Source: Ancylostoma caninum
Lineage: Eukaryota > Nematoda > Chromadorea > Rhabditida > Ancylostomatidae
Assembly (NCBI GenBank): GCA_037903475.1
Contig: JBAJFG010000167.1
Span: forward strand, 62,001-126,000
Reading direction: 5' to 3'
DNA: 64,000 nucleotides
Shown: piece after piece, positions 58,987-64,000 of the stretch
Layout: every line of letters starts with the position of its first letter
Position numbering within the stretch: the first letter of the stretch is position 1
Notes under the pieces: model-generated
Databases searched by the model: none
Told to the model about the DNA's origin: nothing
The model's input: only the letters and a program-made list of their open reading frames with translations
Made by a program: the position numbers and the translations under genes

Positions 58987-59314
58987 CGACCTTCGGGGTA
59001 CTGTATATATGATTAAATGCGCTGGATGTGGTGAAATGTATATCGGAGAAACGATGAGGCCGCTGCGCAGAAGGCTAGATGAACACAGGAGGGCGTTGAC
59101 GAACCCTGCTTCATACCCGAAAGAGAGTTTTTCGAGGCATCGGACTCTAAGGCACACGAACGAACCACCACCTGTGTTTACGGTCCGTGTTCTCCACCGT
59201 AACCTCACGAGGACGTTAGAGAGAAAGATAATGGAAGCCAGGGAAATAAGAAGGAATGAACCAGAAATAAACACCAAAGAGGAGCTAAAAGAAGTGTTGC
59301 GCTTGATCAGCTGA
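58987..59314 (+). pseudogene. 5'-truncated Penelope-like element, GIY-YIG endonuclease domain
   Basis: The open frame ending at TGA 59312-59314 encodes a GIY-YIG endonuclease of the Penelope type. Visible in order: GTVYMIKC (the GIY strand), a CAGC zinc-binding-like pair, EMYIGET (the YIG strand), RPLRRRLDEH with the conserved arginine and histidine, and a C-terminal LERKIMEARE helix that supplies the catalytic glutamate, followed by PEINTKEEL. A CxxC between the GIY and YIG motifs is characteristic of Penelope-like retroelements and not of bacterial repair nucleases. The reverse transcriptase that should precede it is absent, so this is a 5'-truncated insertion or a domain remnant. The frame itself is intact. 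Confidence 0.88.
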
Positions 59315-59690
59315 TTAGATTGCTTGGCTCACTCGCGTCCTGGTCCCAGTAACATCCACTCTACTACCACCAGAGAGGGGTGAGGCCCCGTTCCTTCTTT
59401 GTAGTCAACTCTTCTCGTTCAGTTACAATAAGTTCTCTTGTATAGGTTAACGTCACTGTGTTGGCACTAGGGTCATCTTTTCTCGTCTCACCACACGGTA
59501 GCGTTGTCAATTTGCTTGTGTTTGTTTGCATGCCGGTGATGTTGTATTGTATGAAATTAAGGTCTGACGAAGGCATTAATTGCCGAAAGCTAGCCGGAAT
59601 AAACTGTGAACGAAGCTCCTCAATAAACCAAGAATTATTAATCAGAAATGAGGCTCAGAGACAGAACTATATTAGATAATTGTAACTTTT
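59315..59690 (+). mobile_element. Penelope-like element 3' region with hairpin
   Basis: Follows the endonuclease stop. At 59564-59588 it contains CTGACGA, a 4-bp stem (GGCA/TGCC with a 5-base loop) and GAAA, an arrangement resembling the conserved core of hammerhead ribozymes, which are known in Penelope-like elements. An extra A after CTGACGA and the lack of an obvious stem I or cleavage triplet make ribozyme activity doubtful. The 3' end of the element is not fixed. Confidence 0.45.
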
Positions 59691-60179
59691 AAAGGCTGGC
59701 CTGGGTAGCTCATAGAGGATGGTGTCAGAGCACCCTCCGCTTCTCTCACTCTCTCTGCCACTCCCCTCCCTCCTACCCTTTCTTTCCCAGATTTGCTATT
59801 GCTATTTGATCTGCTACTGAATCATTGTGGCATAAGGCAATCCATGTATTCAGATTGCTGCTCTGGGAGAGTTAGCTCTCAGCACAAGATCTCGTTCGCG
59901 CCCCACTCTAGGGGAAACATTTGTTTCATGGGCAGATTCTGAGTTTTGCCAATGTGTCATCCTGGTATCACAGCGTATTGGAGGAGAAAATACTTGGTGC
60001 TCAGTCGCAGACAATGAGCTGGAAGTTCAGCAGTAGAATACCGGAATTTACACAGGTGCCAGTTTTTCTGATCTTCTTCTGTGAAAATTCTGCCGCCCTG
60101 CTGCGAAAATTCCGAACGAGAGTGTTTTTCTGCAGAATTCCCGAAATGTCACCATATCATACCCTACGCGGTTACGCAA

Positions 60180-60330
60180 CGGATTTTTGAGCCCCGCGGA
60201 CACGTGACGGATTTTTGAATCGCGTCGCGTTCGCACGCTACCTCATCCCACGCATCTCGTCTGACTGAACGCTGGACCATGGTTTCGAGCCCGCCAGGCG
60301 AGTCCCGTAGGGCTCGTCCAGTCCCCGGCC
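60180..60330. repeat. Dispersed repeat R2, copy 3
   Basis: CGGATTTTTGA, GCGTCGCG, TCCCACGCATCTCGTCTG and CCATGGTTTCGAGCC parallel 23400-23610 and 14100-14200. Confidence 0.5.
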
Positions 60331-60337
60331 AAGGAAT

Positions 60338-60550
60338 GGGGTAAAGTGGAGTTGGGGGGCACTTGGTATAAGTCGATAATATGACCTTTCCTACACGTTC
60401 TGAAGTGTTTGCATTTCAGGTAACTACTATACGTTAAGAGAGCTAACAAGTCAGAGCGTTCTGGACGTGTCAGCTAACAAGTCTGAACGTGCAGGACAGG
60501 TCATATTATAGACTTATACCAAGGGCCCCCCCCCAACTCCATTTTACCCA
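60338..60550. mobile_element. Foldback element FB-B, short copy
   Basis: The left end GGGTAAAGTGGAGTTGGGG and the right end CCCCAACTCCATTTTACCC are inverted, and pairing continues through CTTGGTATAAGTC and TATGACCT. The loop holds two copies of AGCTAACAAGTC(A/T)GA. This is the compact form of the element at 14623-15512. Confidence 0.8.
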
Positions 60551-61480
60551 ACAGGGCGCAGCACTAGGTGGTCATTGACCATCAGGACTTAGTAGCGTCC
60601 TGCAGATTCAGGGGGATTAGCATCAATGTCCGGGGTGTAGCCAACCGCTAAGCTTCTACTTATTCGTTTTCTACTGATTTTAGACACAAGCAGATTTCAG
60701 CGAGGCACGTCTGGAGGATCATCAAAACCGCTGCTGAAGATAACTGTCGTTCAACCATTTACTCCAGCCCTACCCTGCACTCTGCTGCGCTCCAGTGATA
60801 ATCAGGTGTTGCTCCACCTGTAGGAGACGTGTCATGTTGGAATTTTGACTGTAGATGCGCATTATACCAACAAGTATCCCCCCAAAGTGGCATCCTTCGT
60901 TTTTGAGAAAGCGTCTTCGTTTTTGAAAAAAAAAACCGTCATTAATGGTCAAAAAGTGGTTTTTGACCATTTTTTGACCATTAATGACGGTTTTTCCCAA
61001 AAACGTAGACGGTTTCTCAAAAACGAAAGATGCCACTTTGGGGGAGAGTTGATACCACCTAGTCGCATTTCTTGGAGTTGACAGCGTATTGGAACCCTTC
61101 TTCAAAAGAGAGAAGTTTCCTGGGAAAGTTCCCAGTTCGAGAAAAAAACACGCTCCAATGAGAATTTCTTGTATCTGACAGGTCCTATAACGAGTTTCAA
61201 CGAGTTTTAGCGGGATCAAACAATTCCGTACCGAGATCGGTTTTTCGAGGATTTTAGCTTGAATTTGAGATTATTTGGGCTCCCTTCGCTAAATGGTACG
61301 CATTTCTTGCTGAAACATCGTTCGTCGTCTTCTCTAACGGCTGTTTAAGTCACTTTTTCAGTGCTACCTGCTTTTCCCGAAAGAACCCTAGTATGTAGGT
61401 ACTTAGTAGCCCATTTCGGAATCCGACTGGACTTAGTACTCCCCAACCGACACTGACCACCTAGTGCTGTGCCCTGTTAC
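60550..61480. mobile_element. TIR element with nested palindrome
   Basis: The left end AACAGGGCGCAGCACTAGG and the right end, reverse complement AACAGGGCACAGCACTAGG, are inverted repeats that continue into GTGGTCA and a TAGTA-rich block. The element starts immediately after FB-B. Inside at 60878-61046 is a separate near-perfect palindrome with arms beginning CCCCCAAAGTGGCATC. No transposase. Confidence 0.7.
60878..61046. repeat. 169-bp near-perfect palindrome
   Basis: The left arm runs CCCCCAAAGTGGCATCCTTC, then GTTTTTGAGAAA and CCGTCATTAATGGTCAAAAA. The right arm is its reverse complement with a few mismatches. Minus- and plus-strand frames through it mirror each other and are not genes. 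Confidence 0.8.
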
Positions 61481-61484
61481 CCAA

Positions 61485-62615
61485 GGAAAGACTTGTCTTT
61501 CACACGCAGCACTCAATTCAATGACAATTTATAGTGGACGCGTGCAACTGACGCGCGTGCGTCTATATGATGAAGAATAGGGCCCAGTCGCATCGCAATC
61601 GCGGCTCGTTTACGGCCTTGCGGCGGCCGAGCGTAGTTTTCATTGAGGATGTATTAGGTTGAGTCGAAGATTCTCGGACAAAGTGCTAATGATGACTTGG
61701 AAGATCGGAGATGGAAGATCTACGCTATAATATGATTTTTTTAGCACTGGCTTGCTAACTCTCCTACCTTTCCTCAGAGCTTAATGCCACCCTGTCTAGA
61801 AAGAAATTCTGATCAAATATTCTTGGCCGTATGTGGTGTATGTGGTTGTTTTGAGACCTCCGAAGAAATGCTCTGTAGGGAAACAATTAAAAGCAGAAGC
61901 GAGATTGGCCAAGTATGATGAGCTTGGACAGGTTTGGACTAAAGAACTGAGCTTGGACAGGACTAGAGAATAAGTTAATAACTGGATGTGATCTGCTATG
62001 TTTTTATTGTCATTACGGAAACTTTTCAACCCACCCTCTTATTAGGTTCGCGCAAAAATGATGCGTTTTCATGCCTTTAACCTCATAACTTCTTTCAGAA
62101 TAATTTTTTTGAAAGGCGTGAAACCATTGTAAACTATTGTAATTCGCAAACCTTGAGCGATGAGAACTACCGTGCAACTGCGACAGAGCCTTCCAGTATC
62201 GACGAACTTCCGGAGGGCAATTTTGTTATCCCTTTAGTCTTCAAAAAAAAATTCCCCCAGAAGAAGTCGTCCAAGTTCTCAGAAAAGTAGTAGTCAGTGA
62301 ACGAGAGGTTTGCTGATTATGAAATATGTGTCCGAGCTTCCTAACACAGTTGCTCCAGCCTGTGAATTATCTGTCGTGCAAGGTGTGTCTTGACGGTGCT
62401 GTTCAGAAGTGTAGAATCCATTTTATTGAGCAACGCCGAGATCACACATTAAAGTTTCTAACTTGTTTCATTTACAACCGTGTTGACCTTATTTTGGTGT
62501 TGCCTCGCTTTCTGGGAGTGTTTCGATGCATCTTCCTCGTCCACCTGTTGAGCACGGCACTTCATTTTGTCGCAGAGGGTCTATACTTCATATTCTATTC
62601 GTATTCTACCAAATG
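61485..62615. other. No supported gene
   Basis: Contains two mariner-like TTAGGTT termini (about 61650 and 62044) without partners. The 160-codon plus-strand frame from 62326 runs into dispersed repeat DR1 and has no recognisable domain. Confidence 0.5.
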
Positions 62616-62619
62616 TTTG

Positions 62620-62985
62620 CCGGCAATTTTTCCACTACGAAGGCGTGAAGCACCCCTTTCAACGAGAATCAATCTGATACTCGTTCAGTATGCGCAACAT
62701 TCACTCGTCAAGGTATTTCATCTTCCCATTCTTGATGAAGGAAGAGGCGACAACTACCGGCCGGGTTCTGCGAAACCAAATATGTTGTTTCGAATGGGTG
62801 CTCTTTGATAATTGTCGTCAGTTGGAATCGCAAACCCAAGGAAGACCTATGGAAGACGTACATTCCTTACTTTCGAAGCAAGGCACACCAAGTCGAAAAA
62901 TCCGAAAGCAACTTGGTGGAACGCATTTGCCCAGACTTCATTGATGAATCGACGAAAAATGCGCATACAAACCTAATATCTTGTT
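62620..62985. repeat. Dispersed repeat DR1, copy 2
   Basis: Collinear with 2380-2985 but with a deletion and many substitutions (see copy 1 for shared blocks). The frames differ between copies. Confidence 0.7.
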
Positions 62986-63026
62986 GCTGAATACAATGCT
63001 TTTACTTTTCTTTGAAAATATTGATC

Positions 63027-63956
63027 TTAAAGGCAGTGTCTCACCTCAGGGACAAAGTTCGTCAGTCGAAAGAATGCGAGCCGCTGAGCACAACGATGTA
63101 CTTTGTTTTTCCTAGAAACGTCGAAAACCCCATAAGTTACGGGTTTCTTTGGCCGAGAATTTCGAAATTCTCGGCCAGTGGACGAGAGAGTTCATTCGGG
63201 AGTAAGAGCTTGCTGAGGGTGCGGCATGGTTTTTCAACACGGAAACGTTTGTTTGTTTGATAATAGCTGCTGCTGAGAAGTTCATTTTAAAGGCAGTGTC
63301 TCACCTCAGGGACAAAGTTCGTCAGACGAAAGAATGCGAGCCGCTGAGCACAACGATGTATTTGTTTTCCCTAGAAACGTCGAAAACACCATAAGTTACG
63401 GGTTTCTTTGGCCGAGAATTTCGAAATTCTTGGCCAGTGGACGAGAGAGTTCATTCCGCAGTAAGAGCTTGCTGAGGGTGCGGCATGGCTTTTCAACACG
63501 GAAACGTTTGTTTGTTTGATAATAGCTGCTGCTGAGAAGTTCATTTTAAGGTGCAATCTCAGCTTCTCAGCTCCGCTTTTGCTAGCTGCGTCGCAAGAAA
63601 ACTCGTCCGCTCCTGTATCCAATTTTGCCTTAAAAGTAGGGGTTTTTGAAAGTGTTTTCTGACATCAAGCACATCATTGGAATCAGCGCTCCGAGCTGGA
63701 CCTGAATCTGTGAATATCTCGGCACCCAACATGAGGTGAGACACTGCCTTTAAGGTGCAATCTCAGCTTCTCAGCTCCGCTTTTGCTAGCTACGTCGCAA
63801 GAAAACTTGTCCGCTCCTGTATCCAATTTTGCCTTAAAAGTAGGGGTTTTGAAGGTGTTTTCTGACAACAAGCACATCATTGGAATCAGCGCTCCGAGCA
63901 GGACCTAAATCTGTGAATACCTCGGCACCCAAAATGAGTTGAGACACTGCCTTTAA
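63027..63956. mobile_element. TTAA-delimited composite repeat, A-A-B-B
   Basis: Four segments are each bounded by TTAA: A1 63027-63286, A2 63287-63545, B1 63546-63749, B2 63750-63956. A1 and A2 are near-identical (260-bp period), as are B1 and B2 (204-bp period). A begins TTAAAGGCAGTGTCTCACC and B ends with its reverse complement, GAGACACTGCCTTTAA, so one A plus one B would make a terminal-inverted-repeat element with a TTAA target, as in piggyBac-type transposons. A1 contains a perfect palindrome, TGGCCGAGAATTTCGAAATTCTCGGCCA-type, at about 63153-63180 that is mismatched at one base in A2. No transposase is present. Confidence 0.8.
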
Positions 63957-64000
63957 AGAGAGTTTTTGGACCTAAGAATGAAGGCTTGAAAACGTGCATT

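Noticed and set aside
60770..61219. 149-codon minus-strand frame
   Set aside because: Mirrors a plus-strand frame across the 169-bp palindrome and has no domain.
62326..62808. 160-codon plus-strand frame
   Set aside because: No recognisable domain or splice context, and its end lies in dispersed repeat DR1.

Overview
This window looks like gene-poor, repeat-dense DNA from a nematode, most likely a strongylid (clade V, hookworm-like) worm. The basis is one intact spliced gene whose protein has the layout of a nematode cuticlin (ZP domain), short 58-85 bp introns beside multi-kilobase repeat-filled ones, TTTCAG-type splice acceptors, and a repeat load of mariner, hAT, Penelope-like and CR1/Jockey-like elements plus many foldback (long inverted repeat) elements. 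The taxonomic assignment is inference. No bacterial operon, rRNA gene, canonical tRNA gene or CRISPR array was seen.

Layout. 0-13.5 kb: purine-rich low-complexity DNA, a foldback element, a decayed mariner transposase, dispersed and inverted repeats, and two or three isolated exon-like segments of unknown identity (4.6, 8.1 and 13.2 kb). 14-28 kb: almost wholly repeats, including foldback elements, minisatellites, near-perfect palindromes and a 410-bp tandem duplication. 29.4-30.4 kb: the 3' half of a CR1/Jockey-like LINE with an open reverse-transcriptase frame. 31-41.7 kb: mostly featureless DNA, an internally deleted mariner, a foldback element carrying a degenerate tandem array, and a GC-rich multi-palindrome.

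43.70-57.00 kb: an 11-exon plus-strand gene for a predicted 499-residue secreted, membrane-anchored ZP-domain protein. All splice phases agree and no in-frame stop is met. A consensus splice acceptor 15 nt before the ATG could be a spliced-leader site. Its large introns hold a mariner MITE, a hAT MITE with a perfect 8-bp target duplication, foldback elements, a (TAA)n tract and a cluster of TTCCGCGGAA palindromes.

58.5-64 kb: a 5'-truncated Penelope-like element with a GIY-YIG endonuclease domain, joined exactly at the end of a 143-bp sequence that also occurs, base for base, at 2.2 kb. This is followed by nested foldback elements and a composite TTAA-delimited repeat arranged A-A-B-B.

The ZP gene is the only convincing host gene. 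I found no evidence for a new multi-gene system. The unusual features are the density of nested foldback sequences and a few structural puzzles: the identical 143-bp pair, the TTAA composite, the nested palindromes, and a hammerhead-like motif in the Penelope 3' region. All alignments were made by eye, so repeat boundaries are approximate unless a target-site duplication or splice site fixes them.
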